A DNA stretch of 64,000 nucleotides from Rhodococcus sp. OK302 (GCF_002245895.1 NZ_NPJZ01000001.1:3074501-3138500); one strand, 5' to 3'. Counted from the first letter of the stretch, positions 50,479 to 60,764 are shown. A program made the numbers and translations. Notes: generated from the letters alone by a model not told the origin.

Positions 50479-51953
50479 CCGACCTGACCACGCTGGACGC
50501 CTCAGTTCTGGCCGAGAAGATCCATTCGCGTGAGGTGTCCTCGGTAGAGGTCACTCAGGCGCACCTCGATCGCATCAGTGCCGTCGACTCCGAGTACCAC
50601 GCCTTCCTGCACGTTGCGGGCGAGCAGGCACTCGAAGCTGCTGCAGCTGTCGACACCTCGTTGGCCGCCGGAAACGCACCCGCGTCGGCGCTCGCCGGTG
50701 TCCCGATCGCTCTCAAGGACATCTTCACCACGACGGATATGCCGACGACCTGTGCGTCCAAGATCCTCGAAGGCTGGGTAGCGCCGTACGACGCGACCCT
50801 GACGACCAAGCTTCGCGCCGCGGGAATTCCGATCCTCGGCAAGACCAACCTCGACGAGTTCGCGATGGGTTCGTCCACCGAGAACTCCGCGTACGGTCCG
50901 ACGCGTAACCCGTGGGACGTCACGCGTATCCCTGGCGGCTCGGGCGGCGGCAGCGCTGCAGCACTCGCATCGCGTCAGGCTCCGCTGGCCATCGGCACCG
51001 ATACCGGCGGATCCATCCGTCAGCCGGCAGCTGTCACCGCAACCGTGGGTACCAAGCCGACGTACGGAACCGTTTCACGGTTCGGCCTCATCGCCTGCGC
51101 TTCGTCGCTGGATCAGGGCGGCCCCTGTGGCCGTACGGTTCTCGATACCGCGCTGCTGCACGAGGTCATCGCCGGACACGATCCCCGTGACTCCACGTCC
51201 ATCGATGCACCCGTGCGCCCGGTTGTCGCTGCAGCCCGTGAAGGCGCTCACGGCGACCTGCGCGGCGTGAAGGTCGGCGTCGTCAAGGAACTGCACTCCG
51301 ACAGCTACCAGCCCGGCGTCATCGCATCCTTCGATGCCGCAGTCGAGCAGCTCAAGGCTCTCGGCGCCGAGGTTGTCGAGGTCTCGTGCCCCAGCTTCGA
51401 GTACGCGCTCGCGTCGTACTACCTGGTGCTGCCCAGTGAGGTTTCTTCCAACCTCGCTCGCTTCGATGCCATGCGTTACGGCATGCGCGTCGACGACGGC
51501 AACATGAGCGCCGACCAGGTCATGGCAGCCACCCGTGCGGCCGGCTTCGGTCCAGAGGTCAAGCGTCGCATCATGATCGGCACCTACGCACTGTCTTCGG
51601 GCTACTACGACGCCTACTATGGCTCGGCTCTGAAGGTTCGTACGTTGATTGCCCGCGATTTCGACAAGGCTTACGAGCAGGTCGACGTTCTGGTCTCGCC
51701 GACCAGCCCGTTCACCCCGTGGAAGCTGGGGGAGAAGGTCAACGATCCGTTGGCGATGTACCTTTCCGACCTCTGCACCCTGCCGACCAACCTGGCCGGG
51801 CATTGCGCGATGTCGGTTCCTTCGGGACTCTCGGCTGACGACAACCTGCCGGTGGGCTTGCAGATCATGGCTCCGGCCATGGCTGACGAGCGTCTGTACC
51901 GCGTCGGTGCGGCGTACGAAGCAGCTCGCGGCCTGATCGGTACCGCAGTCTGA
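50475..51953 (+). CDS. gatA: Asp/Glu-tRNA amidotransferase subunit A
   Basis: A 492-residue amidase-signature protein with the Lys 81, Ser 156, Ser 180 triad ([15 protein letters not shown] and [11 protein letters not shown]). It releases ammonia from glutamine for GatB to amidate mischarged Glu-tRNA(Gln) or Asp-tRNA(Asn). Start ATG 50475 overlaps gatC. gatB is 5 kb downstream, beyond pfkA, rather than next to gatA. Confidence 0.97.
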   Translation: MTDLTTLDASVLAEKIHSREVSSVEVTQAHLDRISAVDSEYHAFLHVAGEQALEAAAAVDTSLAAGNAPASALAGVPIALKDIFTTTDMPTTCASKILEGWVAPYDATLTTKLRAAGIPILGKTNLDEFAMGSSTENSAYGPTRNPWDVTRIPGGSGGGSAAALASRQAPLAIGTDTGGSIRQPAAVTATVGTKPTYGTVSRFGLIACASSLDQGGPCGRTVLDTALLHEVIAGHDPRDSTSIDAPVRPVVAAAREGAHGDLRGVKVGVVKELHSDSYQPGVIASFDAAVEQLKALGAEVVEVSCPSFEYALASYYLVLPSEVSSNLARFDAMRYGMRVDDGNMSADQVMAATRAAGFGPEVKRRIMIGTYALSSGYYDAYYGSALKVRTLIARDFDKAYEQVDVLVSPTSPFTPWKLGEKVNDPLAMYLSDLCTLPTNLAGHCAMSVPSGLSADDNLPVGLQIMAPAMADERLYRVGAAYEAARGLIGTAV

Positions 51954-51960
51954 TTTTTGT

Positions 51961-52002
51961 TGTGCGCCTTTATTAACCCCCCGCGGTTAATAAAGGCGCA
52001 CA
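51961..52002. repeat. Dispersed hairpin element, copy 2 (terminator-like)
   Basis: TGTGCGCCTTTATTAA (51961-51976) pairs perfectly with TTAATAAAGGCGCACA (51987-52002) around CCCCCCGCGG. It is nearly the same as the element at 41352-41396. It lies between the convergent gatA and hydrolase genes. Confidence 0.88.
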
Positions 52003-52008
52003 GCAGTT

Positions 52009-53316
52009 TCAGGAGCAGGATGCCAATTCGGTACCTTGCTGTGTTCCGTAGCGGTGGCCGTGTCCGGCCGGGACATCGAGCGAGACGAGCATGTCGATGC
52101 TTGTTTGCAGGAAGCTGACCACCGGAATCCATGGCGGGGTTGGAGCGTCCGCAGCCGCTCGACTGAGGTCGGGGCGCTGCGTGACAAGGTCAGGTGACCA
52201 CCACACCACCGGGTCGGAAGTATTTGCGAGAACGGTCACACCGTCCAATGCCGTTGCGCCGGCCGGTGGTCCGGCCCAGAGAACATCGCAGGGTTTAGTT
52301 GGATTCGCGGCCGCGAGAGCGGCACTGCCGCCCACTGCGCCGAGGCTCTGTCCGTAGAGAAAAAGATCTGGTCGCTCGGTGACCGGCATCGCGGCAATGT
52401 GTGTGCCGACGGCAGTGAACAGCGCCCGAGCAGATTCCTCGGCGTCGCTGCGCTGGAACAGAAATGCTGCCCAACTGGGTGCGGCGGAGTACTGCTGGCC
52501 GACTATCGCGACGTTGCCCCCGAACCGCTGCTCGATGCCGTCGACAGCGTGGGTGTCGATCCACCCGGAGCCGGTGGGAATGGCCACCACTACTGCCTCG
52601 CGATGGAATCCGCCGACCCGATCGAGTTCGTCGACTGCGAGAGTCGCACGTGACGAGGCGTCCGGTGCAGAATCCAAGTCGGCATACACACGTACCGAGT
52701 CAGTTCCGGACGCAAGAAACTTTTGCCCTTCGGACATCGGCGACTGAGATGCTGCGGTGTGGACAGCTCCTGCAGGACTGATGCTCCCGACGGCAAGATG
52801 GAGTCCGAAGACGAACAGTGCCGCAGTCGTGACGGCTCGGGCAAAACCCAGACGGTGCAGTACTTTTCGCACTACCGATACCGCCAGGCCGAGAATCAAT
52901 ACGGTGAGTGCAGCAACACATCCGGCTTCGGCCCAGTACAGGATTCCGATCGGCGGGACGCTCATCGCTGCCCGAAGTGAGTTCTGCCAACCGGCAGCGG
53001 CAAGGGTCGCGACGGCGGTTGCGGCTGCTCCCACACCGAATGCACCTAGGCGCCAGGATCGTTCGTCGAATCGGGCCTGGACTCGTTCTGGCGTCACCTT
53101 GCGTGAGATGGCCGAAAATGCCCACATCACAAGGAGTCCCACTGCGACGAGCAGTCCGCTGAACACCCCTTGAAGTAGTGCCGATCTCGGGAGTAGTCCG
53201 GGGGCAAGTGACACGACGGACATCGAAGCCACCGCTAGCGAAGTCGAGACGCGGGGTACTGCCAGCGAGGAGATTCGGGTGAGGGCAGAAGACTGTGATG
53301 CATTCAGAACGCTCAT
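52009..53316 (-). CDS. Membrane-anchored alpha/beta-hydrolase (PF10081-like)
   Basis: A 435-residue protein. The N-terminal 180 residues have four to five hydrophobic helices; the C-terminal half is an alpha/beta-hydrolase with the nucleophile elbow Gly-Gln-Ser-Leu-Gly (Ser 324), and the segment SGWIDTHAVDGIEQRFGGN shared by the family. It probably works on a lipid or ester at the membrane surface. ATG 53316 overlaps the phospholipase stop by four bases, so the pair is cotranslated. Substrate unknown. Confidence 0.85.
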   Translation of the reverse strand: MSVLNASQSSALTRISSLAVPRVSTSLAVASMSVVSLAPGLLPRSALLQGVFSGLLVAVGLLVMWAFSAISRKVTPERVQARFDERSWRLGAFGVGAAATAVATLAAAGWQNSLRAAMSVPPIGILYWAEAGCVAALTVLILGLAVSVVRKVLHRLGFARAVTTAALFVFGLHLAVGSISPAGAVHTAASQSPMSEGQKFLASGTDSVRVYADLDSAPDASSRATLAVDELDRVGGFHREAVVVAIPTGSGWIDTHAVDGIEQRFGGNVAIVGQQYSAAPSWAAFLFQRSDAEESARALFTAVGTHIAAMPVTERPDLFLYGQSLGAVGGSAALAAANPTKPCDVLWAGPPAGATALDGVTVLANTSDPVVWWSPDLVTQRPDLSRAAADAPTPPWIPVVSFLQTSIDMLVSLDVPAGHGHRYGTQQGTELASCS

Positions 53317-53942
53317 GCTGCAACCGCTTTCGTCGGCAGGAAGAAGCTGTCGGACGGATCCACCCGCCGTGAACGCAGGACACTGAAAGCGAATACTGAT
53401 GCGCCCAGAACGCCAGCAGTGCCGTATTCGAACCCGGATTCCGTCACCGGTGTCAGATAGTTCTGACGCCACGAGTTCCCGTTGACCGCAGTAGCTGCAA
53501 TATCGGCCATCGAGAAGCAATAGGACCGGGAGGCGGGAGAAACCCGACCGTCGCAGGCGTCGTGCATCCGGCGATCGAGTTGGCCGTCGAGGGCCTGACG
53601 CGCCCACGGGCCCAGTTCGGCGCCGCGAGAATGTGCGTAGCGCAAGAGGTCGTAGCCGAGATCGTGTGCTTTGCAGGCCGAATCGAACTCGTCGGGTAGC
53701 GGGATCGGTGACGAGCAATCGCCGTTCGGATTGGCGAGGTACCCGTCGACGACGACGGGGGAGTAGCCGGAGAACTCGGCAAAGTCCGACGGCACGGTGG
53801 CCACACCGTCCGTTGTCACGGCCGCAACAGCTTGCGCCGCAGCGTGGTTCTCTTGATGGGTAGCCCGCGCGATAGTCGATCCCGCCGTCAACGTCATGGT
53901 TGCAGCTGCTGCCAGCGCCAGTGCTGCTCGTGTGATCCGCAT
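53313..53942 (-). CDS. Secreted prokaryotic phospholipase A2
   Basis: A 209-residue protein with a signal peptide (about 1-28), then the prokaryotic PLA2 core: Cys 90 with CKAHDLGYD, where His 93-Asp 94 form the catalytic pair. Cys 76, 90, 130 and 142 can make two disulfides as in Streptomyces PLA2. A hydrophobic stretch near 175-190 could anchor the end in the membrane. It cleaves the sn-2 ester of phospholipids outside the cell. It is the first gene of a two-gene unit with the membrane hydrolase and is divergent from a two-component system. ATG at 53942. Confidence 0.85.
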   Translation of the reverse strand: MRITRAALALAAAATMTLTAGSTIARATHQENHAAAQAVAAVTTDGVATVPSDFAEFSGYSPVVVDGYLANPNGDCSSPIPLPDEFDSACKAHDLGYDLLRYAHSRGAELGPWARQALDGQLDRRMHDACDGRVSPASRSYCFSMADIAATAVNGNSWRQNYLTPVTESGFEYGTAGVLGASVFAFSVLRSRRVDPSDSFFLPTKAVAA

Positions 53943-54012
53943 GCTGACTGACGCTATGAGCGGGCAGTCCGCGCCGACATCGCTCCGCAGTGTGGTTTAT
54001 CCGAAGACATCG

Positions 54013-54066
54013 GAGTGAGAAACCCGTGCACTCTGATACTTCGGAGGTAGTGGTATCTCACTCTGA
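54013..54066. promoter_or_regulatory. Repeated GAGTGAGA/CACTCTGA motifs in the divergent promoter region
   Basis: GAGTGAGA at 54013-54020 is the complement of TCTCACTC at 54056-54063; CACTCTGA occurs as a direct repeat at 54029-54036 and 54059-54066, 30 bp apart. They sit between the phospholipase gene and the histidine kinase gene, where a response regulator would bind. Confidence 0.4.
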
Positions 54067-54107
54067 GGTATGACGACTTTCGGCGCGACACTTCCTAGGC
54101 TTGACGG

Positions 54108-55307
54108 GTGATCACGGTCAGAAGGAACAGAGCGAGCCAGACCTCCAAGCGCGTCGCGGCGGCAACCAGAAAGATGACGCGCGATCAGTTCTGGAATGTG
54201 GGAATCATCGTGGTGACGCTCATTCTTTTTACCATCGCGTGGCCAACCCTGCACCTCACGCATGTGGTTGCGCCGCCGATTCAGCCGTTCATTGCTGCAT
54301 TGGCCGCGTTTCCGTTTGTGTTGATCCGTTTGAATCCTGCTCTGGGGTGGGCAATCTCAGCAGTATCTGCGTTGGTCATTCCGCACGTGTTCGACCTGCA
54401 GGTCGGCTACGAGTATCCCTGGCAGGTTGTGCACATCCTCGTCATTCTGGCGCTGCTCACGGCGGTGAGCCTGACCGCGCCGTTGCAGGTTGTCGCGGTG
54501 GCCGCCATATCGACTGCCCTCCTGTTCTTCGCGGAGACACCCGGAAGTGACGGTGCCGGTTGGGCGGTCGGTCTGACCGCGCTCGTTGTCTTCTGCCTGC
54601 TGATTCGCCGACTCGTTGCATCGCGTCGACAGTTGGCCGAGCAGGAAGAGGTCAGTGAACTCGAACGCACACGCCGAACGGTGTTGGAGGAAAAGGCTCG
54701 CATCGCTCGGGACCTGCACGACATCGTCGCCCACCACATGTCGATGGTGGTGGTGCAAGCGCAAAGTGCGCCTTACCGTCTTGCCGACGTGACTCCGGAG
54801 ATTCGGGCAGAGTTCGATTCGATCGGTGAGACCGGGCGAGCTGCACTCAACGAGATCCGCGGATTGTTGGGCGTCCTCCGTAGTGACGGTGAAACCGCGC
54901 AGACGGCGCCGCAACCAGGTGTCGATCAGCTCGACGAGCTTGTGGCGGGAAGCTCCCGTGCCGGTATTCCGTTGTCGTGGAACATCAACGGGGACCGCTC
55001 GAGAGTGTCGGAGTCGACGGGGCTGGTGGTGTACCGAATTCTTCAGGAGTCGATCACCAATGCCGCGCGGCACGCACCAGGTGCGCAAATCGACGTGGCG
55101 GTGTCCTTCGGTCCTACCTCGGTGAGTATTCGGGTGGACAACGAAAATACGGCCGAGAAGGCTCCGGTAGTGCAGGAAACCAGCGGCGGCAACGGAATCC
55201 GGGGAATGCGCGAGCGCGCCGCGGCCGTCGGCGGCACGCTCTTGACACACGAGCGAGACGACGGAGGGTTCGAGGTCCGAGCCGAGTTGCCGGTCACCCC
55301 GGCCTAG
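54108..55307 (+). CDS. Sensor histidine kinase, HisKA_3 type
   Basis: A 399-residue kinase. Residues 30-170 hold about five hydrophobic helices with almost no external loop, as in membrane-sensing kinases. The dimerisation box carries His 204 in ARDLHDIVAHH; the ATP domain has NAARHA (N box) and GNGIRGMRERA (G box). It should phosphorylate the regulator encoded 9 bases downstream. GTG start at 54108. Membrane stress is the likely signal, by analogy with DesK/LiaS-type kinases. Confidence 0.9.
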   Translation: MITVRRNRASQTSKRVAAATRKMTRDQFWNVGIIVVTLILFTIAWPTLHLTHVVAPPIQPFIAALAAFPFVLIRLNPALGWAISAVSALVIPHVFDLQVGYEYPWQVVHILVILALLTAVSLTAPLQVVAVAAISTALLFFAETPGSDGAGWAVGLTALVVFCLLIRRLVASRRQLAEQEEVSELERTRRTVLEEKARIARDLHDIVAHHMSMVVVQAQSAPYRLADVTPEIRAEFDSIGETGRAALNEIRGLLGVLRSDGETAQTAPQPGVDQLDELVAGSSRAGIPLSWNINGDRSRVSESTGLVVYRILQESITNAARHAPGAQIDVAVSFGPTSVSIRVDNENTAEKAPVVQETSGGNGIRGMRERAAAVGGTLLTHERDDGGFEVRAELPVTPA

Positions 55308-55316
55308 GCTGTCGGA

Positions 55317-55979
55317 GTGCCCATCACAGTGTTCATTGCCGACGACCAAGCGATGGTTCGACAAGGGTTCGGAGCCCTCCTCTCCGCACAACCGGATATC
55401 AGCGTGATCGGTGACGCACCGAACGGCAAGGTAGCCGTAGCCGAGGTCGCGAGGTTGCGCCCGGATGTGGTGCTGATGGACGTTCGCATGCCGGAGATGA
55501 ACGGACTCGAGGCCGCGCGTCTCATCCTTGCCGCCGGTGGGGAACCGCCGGTTCGAGTTCTCATGCTCACCACGTTCGACATCGACGATTACGTCTACGA
55601 AGCCCTCAGCCTCGGTGCAAGCGGTTTTATGCTCAAGGACGCACCGGCGGAGGAACTCATCCGGGCGGTCCGGGTGGTCGCCGACGGCCAGGCCCTGTTG
55701 GCGCCGACGGTCACCCGCAGGCTCATCGCCGACGTGACAAGCCGTCGTGCGACGCCTCGAACGCGTCCAGCGGCACTGGATGCCTTGACTCCACGCGAAC
55801 GCGAAGTGCTCGAATTGATCGCTCGCGGATTGTCCAACACGGAGATCGCGGAAAAGTTGTTCGTTGCGGAACAGACGGTCAAAACGCATGTCGGCAAGGT
55901 CCTTTCGAAACTCGATCTGAGAGATCGCGCCCAGGCTGTCGTGCTGGCCTACGAAAGTGGCCTCGTTACGCCGCGATAG
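55317..55979 (+). CDS. NarL/LuxR-type response regulator
   Basis: A 220-residue protein. The receiver has Asp 9/Asp 10, phospho-acceptor Asp 55 (VLMDVRMPE) and the Lys of FMLKDA; the LuxR helix-turn-helix starts at LTPREREVLELIARGLSN (about 155). GTG start at 55317, 9 bases after the kinase stop, so they form a two-component system. It may act on the neighbouring divergent phospholipase unit. Confidence 0.92.
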   Translation: MPITVFIADDQAMVRQGFGALLSAQPDISVIGDAPNGKVAVAEVARLRPDVVLMDVRMPEMNGLEAARLILAAGGEPPVRVLMLTTFDIDDYVYEALSLGASGFMLKDAPAEELIRAVRVVADGQALLAPTVTRRLIADVTSRRATPRTRPAALDALTPREREVLELIARGLSNTEIAEKLFVAEQTVKTHVGKVLSKLDLRDRAQAVVLAYESGLVTPR

Positions 55980-56057
55980 CCTGCAGCGACGTGGCCGCTG
56001 GGGGAAGATGGAACCGCACGGGTTTCACAATCAGTCAATGCGAGAGGTGCAGTCACA

Positions 56058-57089
56058 ATGCGAATCGGAGTACTCACAGGTGGCGGTGACTGCCCGGGCC
56101 TGAACGCAGTGATCCGGGCTGTCGTGCGGACGTCAGCGGGTCGGTACGGGAGTTCGGTTGTCGGATTCCGTGACGGTTGGCGGGGACTTCTCGAAGATCG
56201 CAAGGTTCCACTGGCCGCGGACGATCGCATCGACCGGATCCTGACGCGCGGCGGAACCATTCTCGGCACCGCACGCGTCAATCCCGATAAATTGCGTGCC
56301 GGGCTCGATCAGATCAAGCAGACCCTCGACGACAACGGGATCGATGTCCTGATCCCCATCGGCGGCGAGGGAACCCTGACGGCGGCAAGTTGGCTGTCGG
56401 ACAGCGGAGTGCCAGTCATCGGTGTTCCCAAGACAATCGACAACGACATCGACTGCACCGACGTCACTTTCGGCTTCGACACCGCGCTGGCTGTGGCTAC
56501 CGACGCCATCGACCGACTTCACACCACGGCGGAGTCGCATCAGCGCGTCATGCTCGTCGAGGTCATGGGCCGCCACGCCGGTTGGATCGCTCTGCAGGCC
56601 GGCTTGGCTTCCGGTGCACACCTGACATTGGTTCCCGAGCAGCCGTTCGACGTCGACGAAGTGTGCGCGATGGTCAAGAAGCGTTTCCAACGCGGCGATT
56701 CGCACTTCATCTGCGTCGTAGCGGAGGGTGCGATGCCCGATCCGGCATCGATGACTCTGCGTGAAGGTGGCATCGACGAGTTCGGGCACAAGATTTTCAC
56801 CGGCGTCGCTCAGCAGTTGGGCAACGAGATCGAGCGTCGGATCGGTAAGGAAGTTCGGACGACGGTTCTCGGCCATATTCAGCGCGGCGGCACCCCGACA
56901 CCGCACGATCGCATCCTCGCGACACGCTTCGGAGTCCATGCCACCGACGCCGCTCATCGTGGTGATTTCGGGAATATGGTGGCCCTGCACGGCACGTCGA
57001 TCGACCTGGTTCCGCTCGAGGAGGCGACCCGCCGACTCAAGACCGTGCCCAAGGAGCGATACGAGGAGGCAGCCGCATTCTTCGGCTGA
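56058..57089 (+). CDS. pfkA: ATP-dependent 6-phosphofructokinase
   Basis: A 343-residue PfkA-type enzyme. [16 protein letters not shown] holds the ATP loop; PKTIDNDI carries the catalytic Asp, and EVMGRHAGW contacts the sugar. The Gly-Gly-Asp motif at residues 9-11 (GGGDCPGLN) differs from the Gly-Gly-Asp-x-x-Gly of E. coli only at the edge, and a glycine at the ATP/PPi position cannot be settled by eye. It phosphorylates fructose 6-phosphate in glycolysis. It lies before gatB, as in M. tuberculosis. Confidence 0.93.
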   Translation: MRIGVLTGGGDCPGLNAVIRAVVRTSAGRYGSSVVGFRDGWRGLLEDRKVPLAADDRIDRILTRGGTILGTARVNPDKLRAGLDQIKQTLDDNGIDVLIPIGGEGTLTAASWLSDSGVPVIGVPKTIDNDIDCTDVTFGFDTALAVATDAIDRLHTTAESHQRVMLVEVMGRHAGWIALQAGLASGAHLTLVPEQPFDVDEVCAMVKKRFQRGDSHFICVVAEGAMPDPASMTLREGGIDEFGHKIFTGVAQQLGNEIERRIGKEVRTTVLGHIQRGGTPTPHDRILATRFGVHATDAAHRGDFGNMVALHGTSIDLVPLEEATRRLKTVPKERYEEAAAFFG

Positions 57090-57114
57090 GCGTCCGGCGC
57101 ATAAACTAGTAGCC

Positions 57115-58626
57115 ATGACTGCTGTCGATGCGCCCGACATCCTCGATTACGACGAAGTGCTGACCAAGTACGAGCCTGTGATGGGTATGGAGGTGCACGT
57201 AGAACTCGGCACCGCTACCAAGATGTTCTGCCCGTGCCCCACCGAGTTCGGTGCCGAACCCAACACCCAGGTTTGCCCCGTCTGCCTGGGCCTGCCCGGA
57301 TCCATGCCGGTGGTCAACGCCGCCGCCGTGGAGTCCGCCATCCGGATCGGCCTTGCGCTCAACTGCTCGATCACCCCGTGGGGTCGATTCGCGCGCAAGA
57401 ACTACTTCTACCCGGATCAGCCCAAGAACTACCAGATCTCGCAGTACGACGAGCCGATCGCCACCGAGGGCTACCTCGACGTTCTGCTCGACGACGGCAC
57501 CACGTGGCGCGTCGACATCGAGCGCGCCCACATGGAAGAGGACACCGGTAAGTCCCTCCACGTGGGTGGCGCGACCGGCCGCATCCACGGTGCCAGCCAT
57601 TCGCTGCTCGACTACAACCGTGCCGGTGTTCCGTTGGTGGAAATCGTCACCAAGACCATCCACGGCGCCGGAGAGCGCGCTCCCGAAGTTGCCCGCGCCT
57701 ACGTCACCGCGCTGCGCGATCTGCTGAAGTCCCTCGACGTCTCCGACGTTCGCATGGACCAGGGTTCGATGCGTTGCGACGCCAACATTTCGCTGATGCC
57801 GATCGGCGCCACCGAATTGGGAACTCGCACCGAGACCAAGAACGTCAACTCGCTCAAGAGCGTCGAGGTCGCGGTTCGCTACGAGATGCGTCGTCAGGCG
57901 GCGGTACTCGACGCCGGCGGCGAGATCATTCAGGAAACCCGCCACTTCCAGGAAGCTGACGGAACCACCTCGGCCGGCCGCCGCAAGGAGACCGCTGAGG
58001 ACTACCGCTACTTCCCCGAGCCGGACCTCGAGCCTGTTGCGCCCAGCGCAGAGTGGGTCGAAGAACTGCGCGGAACCCTGCCCGAGCTTCCGTGGATCCG
58101 CCGTGCGCGTATCCAGAAGGACTGGGGAATCTCCGACGAGGTCATGCGTGACCTCGTCAACGCCGGTGCAATCGATCTGGTGATTGCCACCACCGAAGCC
58201 GGCGCGTCGCCTGAAGCTGCGCGCTCCTGGTGGCTGTCGTACCTGTCCCAGCAGGCCAACGCCCGCGGCGTCGAACTCGGCGCACTGCCGATCACGCCGA
58301 CGCAGGTCGCTCAGGTCGTGGCACTGATCGACAGTGGCAAGCTCAACAACAAGGTTGCCCGCCAGGTTGTCGATCACGTCCTCGACGGAGAGGGCGATCC
58401 GGAGCAGGTTGTTGCCGCGCATCCGGAACTGGTTGTCGAGCGCGACGAAACCAAGCTCAAGGCTGCCGTCGACGAGGCCCTGGCCGCCAACCCCGATATC
58501 GCGGACAAGATCCGTAGCGGGAAGGTTCAGGCTGCCGGAAAGATCGTCGGCGACGTCATGAAGGCCACCCGCGGACAGGCCGACGCAGCGCGCGTCAAGG
58601 AACTTGTCATCGAGGCTTGCAGCTAG
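57115..58626 (+). CDS. gatB: Asp/Glu-tRNA amidotransferase subunit B
   Basis: A 503-residue protein. The start region [13 protein letters not shown] and the zinc-cysteine area ([18 protein letters not shown]) are typical, as is the C-terminal YqeY-like tail domain (about 350-500). It activates the mischarged Glu-tRNA or Asp-tRNA and amidates it with ammonia from GatA. ATG 57115 is 25 bases after pfkA; the open frame upstream overlaps that gene and is not used. A strong hairpin follows. Confidence 0.96.
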   Translation: MTAVDAPDILDYDEVLTKYEPVMGMEVHVELGTATKMFCPCPTEFGAEPNTQVCPVCLGLPGSMPVVNAAAVESAIRIGLALNCSITPWGRFARKNYFYPDQPKNYQISQYDEPIATEGYLDVLLDDGTTWRVDIERAHMEEDTGKSLHVGGATGRIHGASHSLLDYNRAGVPLVEIVTKTIHGAGERAPEVARAYVTALRDLLKSLDVSDVRMDQGSMRCDANISLMPIGATELGTRTETKNVNSLKSVEVAVRYEMRRQAAVLDAGGEIIQETRHFQEADGTTSAGRRKETAEDYRYFPEPDLEPVAPSAEWVEELRGTLPELPWIRRARIQKDWGISDEVMRDLVNAGAIDLVIATTEAGASPEAARSWWLSYLSQQANARGVELGALPITPTQVAQVVALIDSGKLNNKVARQVVDHVLDGEGDPEQVVAAHPELVVERDETKLKAAVDEALAANPDIADKIRSGKVQAAGKIVGDVMKATRGQADAARVKELVIEACS

Positions 58627-58642
58627 TCCCGCATACGTAGTG

Positions 58643-58678
58643 CTGATGCCCGGCCGATTCAATTCGGCCGGGCATCAG
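58643..58678. terminator. Bidirectional terminator after gatB
   Basis: CTGATGCCCGGCCGA (58643-58657) pairs with its complement at 58664-58678 around TTCAAT, then TTTT at 58682. It separates gatB from the convergent LppZ-like gene. Confidence 0.88.
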
Positions 58679-58684
58679 TGCTTT

Positions 58685-59818
58685 TCAGTCGATCCCGCCG
58701 CCTCCGCTCGGCATGGGAATCTTCACTACCCTGTCGTCATTGGGGCCAGGTTCGCCCGCGGTCTTGTTGATGGTGCTCACCCACAGCAACCCGTCTGATC
58801 CGACGGCCAGGCCGCCGAGTTGACCGTACGTATCCTTCGCGACCGTCCCCGGGGCAGCGGTGATTGCTCCCGTGCCGGGATCGGAGGCGAGAGACGAGAC
58901 AGCTTTGCCGGCGCCCAATGCCACCGCCACCACGCCTCGAGAAGCAACACAGCCGCCCACTCCGGGGCGATCCGGCCACGTCCAAGCCGGCGTCGTAACG
59001 ATTCCGTCGGCGCCCACACGTTGGAGACGGTCTTCGAGTGCGGTGCGATCGGTGACCCACGTTGCGATGCCGGGATCGACACAGACGCCTCCGCCGTTGC
59101 CGATTCCCGACAACACGACCTCAGGGCGCGGCGGGGTCGGCGACGGACTCAACGACCGCACCCGAAGCAGCTTTCCGGCCAGAGATCCGGGATCTGTTGC
59201 GACGCCAGGGTTTCCGGTATCTCCCGTCAATACCATCAATTGATCGGGTGCCGCGAATTCGAGTGATCCGCCGTTGCCGTTGGCGCCGCGGGGAATTCCG
59301 CCGAGCACTTCCTTGGCAGTGTCTCCCGGGGCGATTCGGACCACCCGATTGTCGGTGCCCGTCGTGACGTACGCGTAGATCAGGTTGTCTTCGACGAAGG
59401 TTGGGGAGAGTGCGATGTCGAGAAGCCCTCCGTCGCCACTACCGTCGACGTCGATCTTGGCCACCTCGACGGGTGTCTGCCCCGGGGCGACCTGCATGAT
59501 TCGGCCGGTCCGGCGTTCGGCGACCAGACCTGAGTTTCCGTCGGGCAGGGTCAGGAGCCCGCCGGTGGTGTCGAGACACGTCGCGATGACGGATGGGTCG
59601 GGATCCTGGCACGGACCAAGGGGGCCAGACGGAGGTTTTGGCGTCTCGGTTGTCGACGGCGGTGGATTTTGTGGTTGGACGTCGACTACGGATTGCTGGA
59701 CAGGTTCCGGGGTGAACGGGGTTGTGGTCGACTCGTCGAAATGCGCACAACCACCCAGAAGGAGGGTGGTCATTGTCACGGCACATGCAATCGACGTTCT
59801 GCGCCCACCCGTAGTCAT
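58685..59818 (-). CDS. lppZ: PQQ-dependent sugar-dehydrogenase-like lipoprotein (LppZ-like)
   Basis: A 377-residue lipoprotein with lipobox LLLGGC (Cys 24), a Pro/Thr-rich linker and a six-bladed glucose/sorbosone-dehydrogenase propeller (GLLTLPDGNSGLVAERRTGRI, then GGDGGLL-like turns). The family oxidises sugars with PQQ, but the mycobacterial LppZ has no proven activity. It sits outside the membrane. It matches lppZ (Rv3006) in place and strand. Confidence 0.85.
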   Translation of the reverse strand: MTTGGRRTSIACAVTMTTLLLGGCAHFDESTTTPFTPEPVQQSVVDVQPQNPPPSTTETPKPPSGPLGPCQDPDPSVIATCLDTTGGLLTLPDGNSGLVAERRTGRIMQVAPGQTPVEVAKIDVDGSGDGGLLDIALSPTFVEDNLIYAYVTTGTDNRVVRIAPGDTAKEVLGGIPRGANGNGGSLEFAAPDQLMVLTGDTGNPGVATDPGSLAGKLLRVRSLSPSPTPPRPEVVLSGIGNGGGVCVDPGIATWVTDRTALEDRLQRVGADGIVTTPAWTWPDRPGVGGCVASRGVVAVALGAGKAVSSLASDPGTGAITAAPGTVAKDTYGQLGGLAVGSDGLLWVSTINKTAGEPGPNDDRVVKIPMPSGGGGID

Positions 59819-59907
59819 GGGGAAGACGTTACGTAACAGATGGCATGTCCCGCCACGCCGGAGTAGCTTCCCCGACGAGTTCGCGAAACGGACTTAGGCT
59901 CACCAAC

Positions 59908-60744
59908 GTGACTGACGAGCGGAAAGATCCCAGCGAAGTGCCTGAAACGGACACGGTGTTGGGCAGAGTATCGAGTCCTTACGATCTCCCCACCGAAAAA
60001 TTTCCGACGGTGAGTGCCAAGAATCCCTTGCCGCGTACCGACGACGAATTGGATTTCGGCTCCGCGAATGCAAATTCCGTGACCGAACAGCTTCCGACCT
60101 ATCGTGCCCCGGGGGCCGACAAGCAGACCGAGGTGCTGAGTCGCGATCCCGCCTACGAGATATCGGCTGATCCGGTTCCGGCCGCTGATCCGGTGCCGGT
60201 GGTCAGCGACTCGTCGGACTTGTCGACCGGACGTGGAACGCTCGATCTGGGCCTGCTGGTGCTCCGTCTGGCGGTCGGTGGGACGGCATTGGTGCACGGA
60301 TTGCAGAAGCTGACCGGTATCTGGAACGGTCCGGGTCTGGGCGGCTTTGAAACGATGTTGGCCGACGCCGGGTTCGAGCAGGCAAAATTGCTCGCGATCC
60401 TCGGTGGGGTCGGCGAGGTGGCTGGCGGCGCGCTGCTCATCTTGGGCCTGCTGACTCCGGTAGCGGCCGCGTCAATTCTGGCCGTGATGATCAATGCCTG
60501 GGCCTTGCGTCAGGCGAGTGCGCCCGGACTCGAGTATTTTGCACCGGAAGGCACCGAATATGAGATGCTGCTGGGTATCTGTGCTGGTGTCATCATCTTG
60601 ACCGGTCCCGGCCTTCTGTCCTTGGACGGACGCCGTGGGTGGGCAAGGAGGCCGTACGTCGGGTCGCTGGTGGTCCTCATTCTCGGCATTGCGGCGGGTG
60701 TGTGCACGTGGATCTTCCTGAACGGTGCCAATCCGCTGATCTGA
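59908..60744 (+). CDS. DoxX-family membrane protein (Rv3005c-like)
   Basis: A protein of about 278 residues. The first 110 are hydrophilic and low in order; four hydrophobic helices then follow, with the DoxX pattern LRLAVGGTALVHGLQKL and GGVGEVAGGALLILGL. In M. tuberculosis Rv3005c works with SodA and SseA in a membrane oxidoreductase complex against oxidative stress. The GTG at 59908 is taken as start on codon context; an upstream ATG at 59845 cannot be excluded. Confidence 0.85.
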   Translation: MTDERKDPSEVPETDTVLGRVSSPYDLPTEKFPTVSAKNPLPRTDDELDFGSANANSVTEQLPTYRAPGADKQTEVLSRDPAYEISADPVPAADPVPVVSDSSDLSTGRGTLDLGLLVLRLAVGGTALVHGLQKLTGIWNGPGLGGFETMLADAGFEQAKLLAILGGVGEVAGGALLILGLLTPVAAASILAVMINAWALRQASAPGLEYFAPEGTEYEMLLGICAGVIILTGPGLLSLDGRRGWARRPYVGSLVVLILGIAAGVCTWIFLNGANPLI

Positions 60745-60764
60745 TCGTGTGACTGGTTCACAAC

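Noticed and set aside
54357..55889. Open frame of 510 codons opposite the histidine kinase and regulator
   Set aside because: Antisense shadow of two well-supported genes.
57106..58662. Open frame of 518 codons opposite gatB
   Set aside because: Antisense shadow; gatB is certain and complete on the plus strand.
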